40,604 nt of DNA from positions 1 through 40,604 of the IMG/VR virus record IMGVR_UViG_3300048839_001116. One strand, written 5' to 3'. Positions 1 to 7,902 of the stretch are shown piece after piece. The notes beneath the pieces were generated by a model, which was given only the letters and a program-made list of their open reading frames with translations, did no database searches and was not told the origin of the DNA. How positions within the stretch are numbered: the first letter of the stretch is position 1; every line of letters begins with the position of its first letter. The position numbers were made by a program, and so were the translations under genes. This DNA comes from a virus.

Positions 1-12
1 GAGTAATTGCAC

Positions 13-231
13 ATGAGTCGAATAGTTCCTCTACATGAGCCCATCCTCCAGAGGAGCCCTCAGGAGCGCCTGGATTCGCTTTTTCTGAAACGGGATGAAG
101 AGGCATTGACAGCCATCTCGGGGCTTGTGTGGGTGGATGATACGGAGTTTTATTCTGACGACGAGCTATTAAAACGAGCGCAGGCGCGATATCCTAAGCG
201 TAAGGGACCGCCTTCTTCTCCTGAAAGGTAG
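13..231 (+). CDS. Small hypothetical early protein
   Basis: A 72-residue protein if read from the ATG at 13; an in-frame TTG two codons earlier is a weaker choice. It is polar and charged, with Trp-Val-Asp-Asp in the middle and a basic, proline-rich C-terminus. I see no membrane segment or known motif. It lies on the plus strand and ends facing a minus-strand gene. If the window is a circle cut open, it is the last gene of the plus-strand early cluster that begins at 38812. Function unknown. Confidence 0.55.
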   Translation: MSRIVPLHEPILQRSPQERLDSLFLKRDEEALTAISGLVWVDDTEFYSDDELLKRAQARYPKRKGPPSSPER

Positions 232-356
232 CGTCAGGCCAGCCTCGGATGGTCCCCTGCGAGCGAAAGCGAGCATCAAATGAGTGTCCGAGCCTGGGTG
301 TTAACGGTATGGTGTGGGGGCGTCCCATTCGATAGACTCGCTACTAGACGCCTCTT
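232..356. other. Convergent intergenic stretch
   Basis: This gap separates the 3' ends of a plus-strand and a minus-strand gene, so a bidirectional terminator would be expected. I see GGCGTC at 319-324 pairing with GACGCC at 347-352 across a long loop, and CTCGGA/TCCGAG arms near 245-250 and 288-293. Neither is followed by a clean T-run. A terminator is possible but not shown. Confidence 0.25.
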
Positions 357-773
357 TTAAAAGTTGAACCAAGCCTTGCGCGGCTTCGGATTCGAATAAA
401 TTTTCCAGGTAATTCGAAGCGAGTCAGAGAGTGGAAACGGTCGAATGGTTCCACCGTCGAGAATGTGCTCGCTTTCGTGGTGGTATCCGATTTCAAGGGA
501 CTCGATCGGACGCACGTACATTTTGAACTCCCACGCAATATATCGGTACTGAGATCGGTCGGTCATGGATTTGATCGTGTTGTCCCAAAAGACTCCTGGT
601 GCAAGCTCGGTGTTGAGATCGAGATTCACTCCTTCGAAGGGACTGTAGCCGTTCTCTGCCATGAAGGAGCTTCGAGCGGAGGGGTGAAAGAGAACGTACT
701 CGATGGATGCGTCAGTCAGGTTCCAGGTGACGGAGAAGGGGAGAAAGAGAAGGGGGATCATCCAGTGCGGCAT
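357..773 (-). CDS. Small exported beta-rich protein
   Basis: A 138-residue protein with a hydrophobic N-terminus (MPHWMIPLLFLPFSV) that looks like a Sec signal peptide, perhaps cut after about residue 22. There is no lipobox cysteine. The mature part alternates polar and hydrophobic residues and is rich in aromatics (YRYIAWEFKMYV, LEIGYHHESEHILDG), suggesting beta strands of a small barrel or sandwich in the periplasm or outer membrane. AGAGG lies just upstream of the ATG. It sits downstream of the primase-helicase and may be cotranscribed with it. Function unknown; superinfection exclusion or envelope modification are guesses. Confidence 0.6.
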   Translation of the reverse strand: MPHWMIPLLFLPFSVTWNLTDASIEYVLFHPSARSSFMAENGYSPFEGVNLDLNTELAPGVFWDNTIKSMTDRSQYRYIAWEFKMYVRPIESLEIGYHHESEHILDGGTIRPFPLSDSLRITWKIYSNPKPRKAWFNF

Positions 774-818
774 GGTCCTCTTAGGATTTCATGAAATCGG
801 CCCGCGGTCCAGAGGGGG

Positions 819-3173
819 CTAGTAAGGCCCCTCGCGAACGCCTACCCCCTGGAGACGGCGCTGCGTCCGATCCCGAATGCGTCGGGTCTTGATGTCGGGG
901 ATGTAGCGTCTGAGCTGAATGGAGAGACTGATGGAATTGATGTTTTTTGATTCATACCCATTGGATTCGCACCATTGACGAAAATTGTCGTAGAGCAGAG
1001 GTACTGAGATGCTTTGAGGAGCATCAATGTCATAGATGACGACGTTCTCGCGGCACCAAAGTAGAACGGGGTCCACGGTTTCTTGATAGGCGATTAGATC
1101 CTCGTCGGTTTCATCATCGCCCTTTGAGAACGTATCGTTTTTGAGAAGGCTTGCGTATCCAAGCAAAAAGGCGTTCAGGATTCCGGGTAGCTCTTCCTGA
1201 AGCTTTTCTCCGATGTGTCGGTCAATGTTTCCAAGAGACTGAGAGAATTTCACTCCGAAAGGAACGATCAAGAAGCGCCTAAAAAAGCCACGAGAGGCGT
1301 CGTTACTCATCGGCATTTGGTTACAGGAGAAGATGAGCTTGGCGCGGTTTCTGAAGTTGTAGGCGTTTCGATACAGTTTTCTGATTTGCATTTCACCGCC
1401 TGAGATCAGGTTCTTAAAGCTCGTGGTGTCGAAAAGTTTGTTAGGAGTTTCTTCGGTGATGTTGAAGAGCTTCCCGTCGAGCGAGCTTCTTCGTTCCACG
1501 TTCTCCATGTCTTTAAAGGAAAGAGTCGTGTAGGCCCCCCCACCGGCTACGGCCTTGATCACCTCAATGAATGTGGACTTTCCGTTGTTTCCTTCTCCTT
1601 CAAGCACGAGCGCCTTTTGGTAGGTGCAAGAAGATCCGGCCAGACAGTAGCCGCCAAACTCAAGCAAGGTCTGGACGAGTTCAGGCCGTCCGGCACACAC
1701 TTCGCTTAGAAACTGCTCGAAGCGTGGGGCCACGGCTCCTGGATCATAGGAGTAGGGAAGAACGTACTTAAAGCCAAAGCTCGGAGAGTGTGCGTGAAGT
1801 TCCCCTGTTCGGATATCTAGCACTCCGTTTTTGAGGTTCACTTTGCCGATGGTGGAGCGGCTCCATTCGTCCTGGCGCACAAGGTTCGTGGTTTGAATGA
1901 GATCAAGAAACTCTTTTCGCATGGTGCTGGATGCATAGGGGTCAAAGTGCTTCTGGGCGAAGTTCATGATCCAGTCGTGAGGCATTTCTTCGAAGTGGGT
2001 TTCCTTCCAGACCCACACGAATTTATCGTGCGATCGGTAGAGGTGCTTGTTTTCGAAGAATTGGCGAAGATCCTTGTAGTTGGGTTTTCCGCGTTTTACT
2101 TTCTGGGTTTCTGGATCAAACACCATATCGTGAAAGCCGGTTGACTCTGTTTTGATGGAGTCGGGGCTTTTCAGCATGATAGGGGATGATTTTTGGGCGG
2201 CGAACGGGCACGTGGCGCAGCCCTTCCAAAGGTGGGCGATGGAAGAGCAAAGGCGCGGGCCTGACGCCAGGGTTGCGTGCTCTAGCTTCTGTTTGATGTC
2301 ATCTTCTGATCCGCCATGGTGGCGCTTTCCGAAGCGGGGTTGAAAGGTGTTCACAGCGACGGCTTCGGCGTTCGTCATGCGCCCCATGATGGAAAGGGCT
2401 GCGTAGAGTTCAGGCTCGTCGATTTCGGCGGGATGCGTGCGCACATGCTGCATGAATGAGCACTGAGTGAAAACGGCTGCGTTGTCGGCTTTGATGAAGG
2501 CGGCAGCTGATTTTGCTTCCACCTGGTGGGATTCAGGTATGAGAGGGATTCCTGAAAAGGTGATGAGGTCAAAGTCACTCGGTAAAATGGTTGCGTTCAG
2601 GAGACGGGCGACGGTGTCAGGCTTTCCTGGCTTTCGGTTCACGGTCCCTGGGATTCGGAAAAAGCGCCGGTGATCGAACACGGACGGGTCCATGGAGTTT
2701 TCTTTATTGAGAGGGAGTTCGGCTTTCACCAGGGCTTGTCGGAGAATTTCAAGGACGGCTTTGTACCGAAAGCGATGGGTTTGGAAGAACTTCGGATCGA
2801 CGATGGGGTACTTGAGCCCGACGATGATGTGAAGGCCGTTTCCTGAGCACACGATTCCGCAGTGTTCTTTCGGCACCTGGAGAGTGGAGCAGACGACGGT
2901 GGCGTATTCGTCCACACGAGACACGTCGATTCCGTCGATGTCGAAGAACATTACGTCAAGAGATTCGAACGCACGCTTTTCTCCTGCTCGGCAGTGCGCG
3001 AGGGTGTAGAAGAGATTATAATTTTCGGCGGCAGGGATTTGCGCTAAGTAGGCGTCCAGATTTTCAAAAAGATCGGCGACACTTTGTGCGGCGAGGTCGG
3101 GATGGATGAATGTGTCGTACTTTTTTTCTTTTCCGTCCTTCATGAAGGAACGGAGCTTAATGAGCTGAATCAT
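819..3173 (-). CDS. Primase-helicase (AEP primase + SF3/D5-type helicase)
   Basis: A 784-residue two-domain replication protein. The N-terminal part looks like an archaeo-eukaryotic primase: DxD in MFFDIDGID (77-83), SGNGLH (110-115), and HRRFFRIPGTVN (168-179). A cysteine cluster (C309, C319, C322) may be a small zinc site. The C-terminal half is a D5-like superfamily 3 helicase with Walker A GEGNNGKST (526-534), Walker B FNITEE (570-575), motif C FSCN and a nearby RRF arginine finger. In phages such fusions unwind DNA and lay primers at forks. It fits the family A polymerase at 8893. It is transcribed divergently from the other replication genes. Confidence 0.93.
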   Translation of the reverse strand: MIQLIKLRSFMKDGKEKKYDTFIHPDLAAQSVADLFENLDAYLAQIPAAENYNLFYTLAHCRAGEKRAFESLDVMFFDIDGIDVSRVDEYATVVCSTLQVPKEHCGIVCSGNGLHIIVGLKYPIVDPKFFQTHRFRYKAVLEILRQALVKAELPLNKENSMDPSVFDHRRFFRIPGTVNRKPGKPDTVARLLNATILPSDFDLITFSGIPLIPESHQVEAKSAAAFIKADNAAVFTQCSFMQHVRTHPAEIDEPELYAALSIMGRMTNAEAVAVNTFQPRFGKRHHGGSEDDIKQKLEHATLASGPRLCSSIAHLWKGCATCPFAAQKSSPIMLKSPDSIKTESTGFHDMVFDPETQKVKRGKPNYKDLRQFFENKHLYRSHDKFVWVWKETHFEEMPHDWIMNFAQKHFDPYASSTMRKEFLDLIQTTNLVRQDEWSRSTIGKVNLKNGVLDIRTGELHAHSPSFGFKYVLPYSYDPGAVAPRFEQFLSEVCAGRPELVQTLLEFGGYCLAGSSCTYQKALVLEGEGNNGKSTFIEVIKAVAGGGAYTTLSFKDMENVERRSSLDGKLFNITEETPNKLFDTTSFKNLISGGEMQIRKLYRNAYNFRNRAKLIFSCNQMPMSNDASRGFFRRFLIVPFGVKFSQSLGNIDRHIGEKLQEELPGILNAFLLGYASLLKNDTFSKGDDETDEDLIAYQETVDPVLLWCRENVVIYDIDAPQSISVPLLYDNFRQWCESNGYESKNINSISLSIQLRRYIPDIKTRRIRDRTQRRLQGVGVREGPY

Positions 3174-3380
3174 TCTGAGAGAGTCCTTTCTCGGCGGTCT
3201 ATGTTGACAGTAACCGTATCGCTCGATTAGGGTCTTGTAAAGTCCCCTTTGTTCCTTTCACTCGTCCTCGGCGGGAAACAGTGAAAGTCGAGCGAAGGGG
3301 ATTTTTATTTTTCGGGGGGCTTGCACATTTTAAAAAGTTTGATAGCGTCGGACAGGTAACAACAAACAAAGGAGGCATTC
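3174..3380. promoter_or_regulatory. Divergent early control region
   Basis: This stretch separates the minus-strand primase-helicase from the plus-strand early operon. It must hold promoters for both. On the plus strand TTGACA at 3204-3209 is a perfect -35 match, but the -10 at 17 bases (TTAGGG) is poor. A second candidate is TTGCAC near 3320, before a T/A-rich stretch. A strong Shine-Dalgarno (AAAGGAGG) precedes the ATG at 3381. Promoter assignments are guesses. Confidence 0.35.
3244..3312 (+). terminator. Hairpin plus T-run (terminator or attenuator)
   Basis: Two nested inverted repeats are visible: CCCCTT (3244-3249) with AAGGGG (3295-3300), and CTTTCACT (3255-3262) with AGTGAAAG (3280-3287). 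They are followed at once by ATTTTTATTTTT on the plus strand. This has the shape of an intrinsic terminator. It lies upstream of the early operon rather than after a gene, so it may be a leader attenuator or an insulator. Confidence 0.45.
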
Positions 3381-3611
3381 ATGGCTAATTTAAGGGGAGA
3401 AGTAACGGTTACGTTCAAACAGGCGGAGGTGCTGGCACTTCTCAAGAGTCCGGACCTACCGACAAGTGTGAATCGTAAGGTGCTGAAAGCGTTTCAGCAG
3501 TCCGCGGTTCGTCCGATCGGTGCAAAGGCATCGGCGTTTGCAGCGGCGAAGAAAAATTCCACGCGAACAGCAACGGCTGTGCAACAACAGACCTCAGCCG
3601 CGGCTGAGTAG
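3381..3611 (+). CDS. Small early protein, unknown
   Basis: A 76-residue protein and first gene of the plus-strand early operon, with a strong AAAGGAGG Shine-Dalgarno before its ATG. The first 50 residues look folded (VTVTFKQAEVLALLKSPDLP, then NRKVLKAFQQ). The last 25 are Ala/Thr/Gln-rich and probably disordered. No known motif. Small early proteins of this kind often modify host processes, but nothing here shows that. Confidence 0.7.
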   Translation: MANLRGEVTVTFKQAEVLALLKSPDLPTSVNRKVLKAFQQSAVRPIGAKASAFAAAKKNSTRTATAVQQQTSAAAE

Positions 3612-3633
3612 TGTGGAAAACAGGACTTCAGGT

Positions 3634-3693
3634 ATGCGCTCGGAAACTCAGATCGTGAGGCAACAGCGGCGTGGCCTGGAGTCCCTTTTTTAG
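3634..3693 (+). CDS. Possible 19-residue micro-ORF
   Basis: In the gap between two early genes there is an ATG-started reading frame of 19 codons (MRSETQIVRQQRRGLESLF) ending TAG at 3691-3693, abutting the Shine-Dalgarno of the next gene. AGGA lies about 9 bases upstream of its ATG. It could be a leader peptide coupling translation, or chance. Confidence 0.2.
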   Translation: MRSETQIVRQQRRGLESLF

Positions 3694-3704
3694 AGGGAAT
3701 GGTC

Positions 3705-3890
3705 ATGGATAAGACAGAGCAGCCAGTAGTAGGAGTAACGGACCAGACGCCAGCGCAGGACACTCTTGCAAGTGTGTGGATCGACTTCATTGAGTCAGCA
3801 ATGGCGCAAGGGTACAGTGTCGGCGATTGCTACGAAGCACTGAGACAGTACACGGCGAACAAGGAGGTGCAAGGTGGCGGAGCCGAATGA
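3705..3890 (+). CDS. Small early protein, unknown
   Basis: I prefer the ATG at 3705, six bases after GAGGGA, to the ATG at 3699, which directly abuts it. This gives 61 residues. The middle (ASVWIDFIESAMAQGYSVGD) looks like an amphipathic helix. No motif recognised. It overlaps the following gene by 17 bases. Confidence 0.6.
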   Translation: MDKTEQPVVGVTDQTPAQDTLASVWIDFIESAMAQGYSVGDCYEALRQYTANKEVQGGGAE

Positions 3891-4110
3891 AGTCCCTATG
3901 GGAGTGATTTTGATCCACGGGAGCACGCCGCTTGAGTCCGGTGGTGAGCCGAAACCCTATAAGAGAAGTATCTTTTTTTATCAGGAGTCGGAGCTAGATG
4001 ACCTGATGAGCCGTGCGTGGAAGCCGGGAGCGACTGCGATCGTGGTTCGAACGCTTCCAAAAACAAAGCAGAGAGTAAAGGCGTCGAGCACGCCGGGAGT
4101 ATGGAAATGA
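3874..4110 (+). CDS. Small early protein, unknown
   Basis: A 78-residue protein starting at GTG, with AGGAGG about seven bases upstream. It contains a beta-like stretch (MGVILIHGSTPL), an acidic helix (ESELDDLMSRAW), a second strand (TAIVVRTL) and a basic tail. No family recognised. Its stop overlaps the next start in an ATGA junction, so the two are probably translationally coupled. Confidence 0.65.
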   Translation: MAEPNEVPMGVILIHGSTPLESGGEPKPYKRSIFFYQESELDDLMSRAWKPGATAIVVRTLPKTKQRVKASSTPGVWK

Positions 4111-4325
4111 CTTTGAAGGAATTGAAGGTAGCTGTGGCGAGAGAGTGTACGAGGCCGTTTCTCGTTGGTTTTCGGGATCTGGACGTAGTGGTCAAGGTAC
4201 ATCCCCATGACTTAGGTAACGTAAAAAGAAACGTGTACAAGGGTGCCGTGCCTCCAGGAGTTCGCTTTGAGGCACTCAAACTCCAGGACCGTTTGAAAGC
4301 AGCCTGGAGTATGCTGCACGTATGA
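4107..4325 (+). CDS. Small early protein, unknown
   Basis: The reading frame is open further upstream, but the ATG at 4107 is the best start: it overlaps the previous stop as ATGA and has GGGAG eight bases before it. The 72-residue product begins MTLKELKVAVARECTRPFLV and includes DLDVVVKVHPHDLG. No motif recognised. It is coupled by another ATGA overlap to the next gene. Confidence 0.6.
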   Translation: MTLKELKVAVARECTRPFLVGFRDLDVVVKVHPHDLGNVKRNVYKGAVPPGVRFEALKLQDRLKAAWSMLHV

Positions 4326-4531
4326 TTGCGGGAAAATACACGTCAGATCAGTTTGCTCTTCTCATTCAAGAGGCGTCCAATCGGGCGACGACGGATTGGG
4401 AGGAGAAGTTTCTCGACGACATGACGGATCGCCTGGTGAAGTACGGCCCACGGCTCATGGTGACAGATAAGCAGCTCTCAAAGCTTGAGCGCATGGCGGA
4501 GGGGTCGGACGATGTTCCTCAAGAAGGCTAA
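4322..4531 (+). CDS. Small early protein, unknown
   Basis: A 69-residue, mostly helical and acidic protein (SDQFALLIQEASNRATTDWE, then FLDDMTDRLVKYG). The segment MVTDKQLSKLERMAEG resembles the helical pieces found in several small phage proteins, but I cannot name a family. It starts in an ATGA overlap and ends 20 bases inside the next gene. Confidence 0.6.
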   Translation: MIAGKYTSDQFALLIQEASNRATTDWEEKFLDDMTDRLVKYGPRLMVTDKQLSKLERMAEGSDDVPQEG

Positions 4532-4754
4532 GCGAAGAGACGTTCAGCTTCACGCCGCGGTCACGATCATGCCGCGGGTGAACAGTACGGAGATCATTGG
4601 CGAGAAGGACCAGGAGGTCGCGCAATTTTGCGTGCAGCTTGATGCGAAATTCGGCCCTTTCACAAGGAAGCAGGTAGACATTGCGTTTGAGGGGTTGAAA
4701 GAACACTGCTTCGCTAAGATGCGCGCAGCGGGGCTTCTCCGGAGTGGTGAATGA
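4512..4754 (+). CDS. Small early protein, unknown
   Basis: The frame is open from 4485, but GGAGGGG at 4498-4504 places the start at the ATG at 4512, giving 80 residues beginning MFLKKAKRRDVQLHAAVTIM. It is basic at the N-terminus with a helical C-terminus (TRKQVDIAFEGLKEHCFAKM). No motif recognised. Its stop overlaps the helicase start as ATGA, so it may be produced together with the helicase. Confidence 0.6.
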   Translation: MFLKKAKRRDVQLHAAVTIMPRVNSTEIIGEKDQEVAQFCVQLDAKFGPFTRKQVDIAFEGLKEHCFAKMRAAGLLRSGE

Positions 4755-6208
4755 TCGAATTTCTTCGCGATCCCGCCGAACATCAGAGAGAGGGACTCAG
4801 GCGGGCCACGGCCCCAGGGGTCAGGGATTTTGCCTTTCTTTGGGACATGGGGACTCGGAAAACGTCTACGACGATTACGGTGCTGCGTTCGAAGTTTGCT
4901 GAGTATCAAAGGATTCTGCGTACAATCGTTTTTTGTCCGGTGAGTGTGTGTGAGAACTGGAAGAAAGAATTTTATCTGGATTCTAAGGTGGGGAAGCAGG
5001 TGCAGCTTCTCACAGGCTCGCAGGTGAATCGGATCAAGATATTTGAGAAGTGGAAGGACAGCCATCCGGCAACGATCTTTGTGACGAACTACGAAGCGCT
5101 TCAGATGAAAGATTTGTGCCAGAGGTGGATTAACTGGCGGCCTGAGGTCTTTGTGTTTGATGAATCACAGCGTTTGAAAAACCCGTCTGGTGTTCGCACG
5201 AAGATGGCGATTGTGCTGGCTGACTTGGCGGAGCATCGCTACATTTTGTCAGGAACGCCTATTCTCAATAATCCCATGGACATTTGGGCGCAGTACCGCG
5301 TTCTCGACAAAGGGGAAAGTTTTGTGGACCTTCTCGGCAGGCCGCTTAACTTCTACGCGTTTCGTGGGAGGTACTTCACGGACAAGAACGAAAAGATGGC
5401 GCGAAATGTCCACTTCCCAAAATTCGAAGCAGCTGAGGGGGCGCTCGATGAGTTGCACAGGATCATTTATAAAAAGGCCATGCGCGTGATGAAGGATGAG
5501 TGCCTTGATCTTCCGGATCTCGTGAAGATTCCTGTTCATGTTGAAATGAGCCGTGAGCAGACGAGGATCTACGAAGAGATGCGCGAGGAGTATATCGCCT
5601 TTCTCCAGTCGGGGGAGGCCGTGACGGCTCAAATCGCCATCACCAAGGCGCTGAGACTCATGCAGATCGTGTCGGGCTTTGTGAAAGATGAGAACGGCCA
5701 GGAGCACGACCTGGAGAGTGTGCCGAGAGTGCAGGCGTTGACGGATCTGCTTGAAGATATTCCGTCCCACGAAAAGGTGATCATCTGGAGCACGTTTAAG
5801 CAGAATTATCGACAGATCAGGAAGGTGCTTGAGAAGCTTTCCATTCCCTATACGGAGCTTCACGGAGAGGTGACGGGGTCAGATCGGCAGGCAAATATTG
5901 ACCGCTTCCAGAACGATCCTTCGTGTCGAGCGATCGTAGCGAACCAGGCAGCTGGTGGTGTGGGTGTGACGCTCACAGCGGCGGCTTATTCGATCTATTA
6001 CACCAGGAATTTCAGCCTGGAGCAAGATGCTCAGAGTGAGGCGAGAAACTATCGAAGCGGATCAGAGCGCCACAAGAAAGTGATCCGATACGACCTGGTG
6101 TCACCAGGAACGATTGATGAGATCGCGATGGAGTCACTTGCCAATAAGCTCAGTGTCGCCGAACAGGTGCTTGCAATAAAAAATAAACTATGCAATCAAA
6201 TTAGATAA
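4751..6208 (+). CDS. SNF2-type DNA helicase/translocase
   Basis: A 485-residue superfamily 2 ATPase of the SNF2/DEAD-like type found in many phage replication modules. A Walker A-like DMGTRKT lies at 32-38, VFDESQ (Walker B, DExx box) at 135-140, LSGTP (motif III) at 166-170, GGVGVTLT (motif V) and QSEARNYRSGS (motif VI) near the C-terminus. It probably translocates on DNA during replication, recombination or repair. The Walker A has Arg where most relatives have Gly (GTGKT). The start has GGAG six bases upstream. Confidence 0.92.
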   Translation: MIEFLRDPAEHQREGLRRATAPGVRDFAFLWDMGTRKTSTTITVLRSKFAEYQRILRTIVFCPVSVCENWKKEFYLDSKVGKQVQLLTGSQVNRIKIFEKWKDSHPATIFVTNYEALQMKDLCQRWINWRPEVFVFDESQRLKNPSGVRTKMAIVLADLAEHRYILSGTPILNNPMDIWAQYRVLDKGESFVDLLGRPLNFYAFRGRYFTDKNEKMARNVHFPKFEAAEGALDELHRIIYKKAMRVMKDECLDLPDLVKIPVHVEMSREQTRIYEEMREEYIAFLQSGEAVTAQIAITKALRLMQIVSGFVKDENGQEHDLESVPRVQALTDLLEDIPSHEKVIIWSTFKQNYRQIRKVLEKLSIPYTELHGEVTGSDRQANIDRFQNDPSCRAIVANQAAGGVGVTLTAAAYSIYYTRNFSLEQDAQSEARNYRSGSERHKKVIRYDLVSPGTIDEIAMESLANKLSVAEQVLAIKNKLCNQIR

Positions 6209-6227
6209 CACAGAAAAGAGGAAGCCA

Positions 6228-6743
6228 ATGGATCAGACACCAGCAAGTGAAGAAGGAAAAAGAGCATATAGGGACATGGTTGCGGCTACGTCAACCGTGG
6301 ACGCACAATCAAAGGCCGATGTGAAAGTAACTGAACTCGACCAGCTTTGTATCGAGCTTTTCAAACAAAAAGCAGTCGTCGAAGAGCATGAGGATGCTCT
6401 GAAGGACCAAAATCAAAAGTACGCCGAACTCAAAGCCGAGGTGATTTCCTACATGGAGCACCTCGAAAAAGATAAGTACCCTGTGAAAGGTCATGGGACG
6501 CTTTCCTTGTCGGATCGGTTCTCGGTACGCGTACCTAAGACTTTGGAAGAAAAGAAGGCGCTATTTGAGTACCTGAAAGAGAAAGGTATCTTTTTTGAAA
6601 TGGCGAGCGTGAACTCTCAAACGCTCAATTCATTTTATAAGGCTGAGATGGAGGAAGCGGCTAAGCAAGGCAACACCGATTTCTCCATCCCTGGAGTAGG
6701 TGAGCCGAATCACCAGAGGACTCTCAGCATTCGAAAGGAATAG
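6228..6743 (+). CDS. Coiled-coil protein paired with the ssDNA-binding candidate
   Basis: A 171-residue protein with an AGAGGAAG Shine-Dalgarno. Residues about 35-85 form a charged heptad-like coil (ELFKQKAVVEEHEDALKDQN). The rest is a compact domain (GHGTLSLSDRFSVRVPKTLE, then VNSQTLNSFYKAEME) ending in the strand TLSIRKE. From general knowledge, proteins of this layout often neighbour ssDNA-binding or annealing genes in phages, but I cannot assign a biochemical role. It is followed by a hairpin and then the next gene, likely in one operon. Confidence 0.75.
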   Translation: MDQTPASEEGKRAYRDMVAATSTVDAQSKADVKVTELDQLCIELFKQKAVVEEHEDALKDQNQKYAELKAEVISYMEHLEKDKYPVKGHGTLSLSDRFSVRVPKTLEEKKALFEYLKEKGIFFEMASVNSQTLNSFYKAEMEEAAKQGNTDFSIPGVGEPNHQRTLSIRKE

Positions 6744-6775
6744 GTGGATACCACCTAGAAAACGGCCCACGGGCC
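6741..6775 (+). promoter_or_regulatory. Two short hairpins between operon genes
   Basis: TAGGTGG-ATA-CCACCTA (6741-6757) is a perfect 7-bp stem that includes the stop codon of the upstream gene. GGCCC-AC-GGGCC (6764-6775) follows directly. There is no T-run, so these look more like RNA-stability or translation-spacing elements than terminators. The second also belongs to the dispersed GGYCCACGG family. Confidence 0.4.
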
Positions 6776-6799
6776 ACGTAACAATGAAAGAAGGAAGCA

Positions 6800-7600
6800 A
6801 TGGCGAAGAAGAATCAAGAAGTGGAAAAGAAAGCAGAGGCGGCGGTACCTGCTACCGTGAGCGAGGAAACGGCTTGGGGATCGGAAGGCATTGACGGAGG
6901 GGATTTACTCGTACCGAAGATCCTTCTCATGCAGGGGCTTTCTAAGTTCGTCACCGAAGGGGTGGCAAACGTCGGACAGATCCGCGACAGCCTGGAAGCA
7001 AAGCTTCTAGGAGGTGCGGTGGGTCCGAGTCAGCCCCCCCAGGAGCTGGAGTTACTTGCGTTTGGGAGCTTTAAGACTTGGGTGCTCTTCGAGAAACAAG
7101 GCAAAAAGGACAAGTACGTAGGTACTGTGCCTTATACGCCCGAAAATCAGGGATGGCCTCTTGAGGAAGTGGTGAATGGGATCTCTGTTCGTCGCGACAA
7201 GTGCTTGAACTTCTACGTGCTGCTCACGAAGGATATCGCGGAAGGGTTTGCGTTCCCCCACTGCTTGTCCTTTCGGCGCACGTCGATGTCGGCGGGCAAG
7301 AAGCTTGCAACCCTTGCGGCGAAAGCTCGTGTGTTCAATAAGCCCCTGGCCGGAAGTACTTTTAAGCTCACCGTCGCGATCAAGGAGAACGAAGAAGGAA
7401 AATTCTTTGTGTGGGATCTGGCAGGAGGAAGAAATTCCACTGAGGCTGAGCTTCAGGAAGCAAAAAAATGGCATGAAGCGACGAAGTCGCGTGCGGTCAA
7501 GGTGGATGACTCTGACATCCGCACTGAGCCTGACGCGCCTCAAGCCTCAAGCCAACCCGCTACAGGCGCAAGTGGTGCGCCTGATGGAATGGACTACTAG
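6800..7600 (+). CDS. Probable ssDNA-binding replication protein
   Basis: A 266-residue protein with a charged Ala/Glu-rich N-terminus, a beta-rich core (DLLVPKILLMQGLS, LELLAFGSFKTWVLFEK, then SFRRTSMSAGKKLATLAAKA) and a disordered Ala/Ser/Pro tail ending GAPDGMDY. A flexible tail ending in acidic and aromatic residues is typical of phage and bacterial ssDNA-binding proteins, where it recruits partners. Position between helicase and polymerase genes supports this. No signature motif is decisive. GAAGGAAG lies before the ATG. Confidence 0.55.
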   Translation: MAKKNQEVEKKAEAAVPATVSEETAWGSEGIDGGDLLVPKILLMQGLSKFVTEGVANVGQIRDSLEAKLLGGAVGPSQPPQELELLAFGSFKTWVLFEKQGKKDKYVGTVPYTPENQGWPLEEVVNGISVRRDKCLNFYVLLTKDIAEGFAFPHCLSFRRTSMSAGKKLATLAAKARVFNKPLAGSTFKLTVAIKENEEGKFFVWDLAGGRNSTEAELQEAKKWHEATKSRAVKVDDSDIRTEPDAPQASSQPATGASGAPDGMDY

Positions 7601-7634
7601 CATCGCCCCCGCGACTCTGTAGTCCAACTTCGAC

Positions 7635-7663
7635 GCCCAGGGCGAAGTAAAAAATCCCTGGGC
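7635..7663 (+). promoter_or_regulatory. Intercistronic hairpin
   Basis: GCCCAGGG (7635-7642) and CCCTGGGC (7656-7663) form a perfect 8-bp stem with a 13-base A-rich loop. It lies in the gap before the Fis-type regulator. No T-run follows, so it is more likely to affect mRNA stability or translation than to terminate. Confidence 0.45.
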
Positions 7664-7686
7664 ACCATAAAAAGAAAGGCTATGAA

Positions 7687-7902
7687 ATGGATATCAAAGT
7701 CACGCTACCACCAGAGGGGTGCAGCCTCTATAAGCTCATCAACAACATTGAGCGGCAGCTCGTTGAGCAGGCGTATCGAAACGCCCTTGGAAACAAAACA
7801 CGTGCAGCCGCACTTCTTGGGATTCAGCGTACAACGCTCACAGAAAAAATGCGAAAGCTGGGGCTGCACGTTTCTCCGAAGGACAAGGTGCAGGCATGTT
7901 AG
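7687..7902 (+). CDS. Fis-type helix-turn-helix DNA-binding protein
   Basis: A 71-residue protein whose residues about 25-62 match the Fis-family C-terminal helix-turn-helix: LVEQAYRNALGNKTRAAALL, then GIQRTTLTEKMRKLGL. Such proteins dimerise and bend DNA. This one may control phage transcription or assist replication. The preceding in-frame context gives GAAAGG about nine bases before the ATG at 7687. It overlaps the exonuclease gene by seven bases. Confidence 0.88.
   Translation: MDIKVTLPPEGCSLYKLINNIERQLVEQAYRNALGNKTRAAALLGIQRTTLTEKMRKLGLHVSPKDKVQAC

Noticed and set aside
3174-3380. tRNA or small RNA gene in the divergent gap
   Set aside because: The hairpin does not fold into a cloverleaf and has a terminator-like T-run instead.
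5249-5863. 204-codon minus-strand open frame
   Set aside because: Antisense to the helicase, whose motifs are clear; no Shine-Dalgarno or domain.
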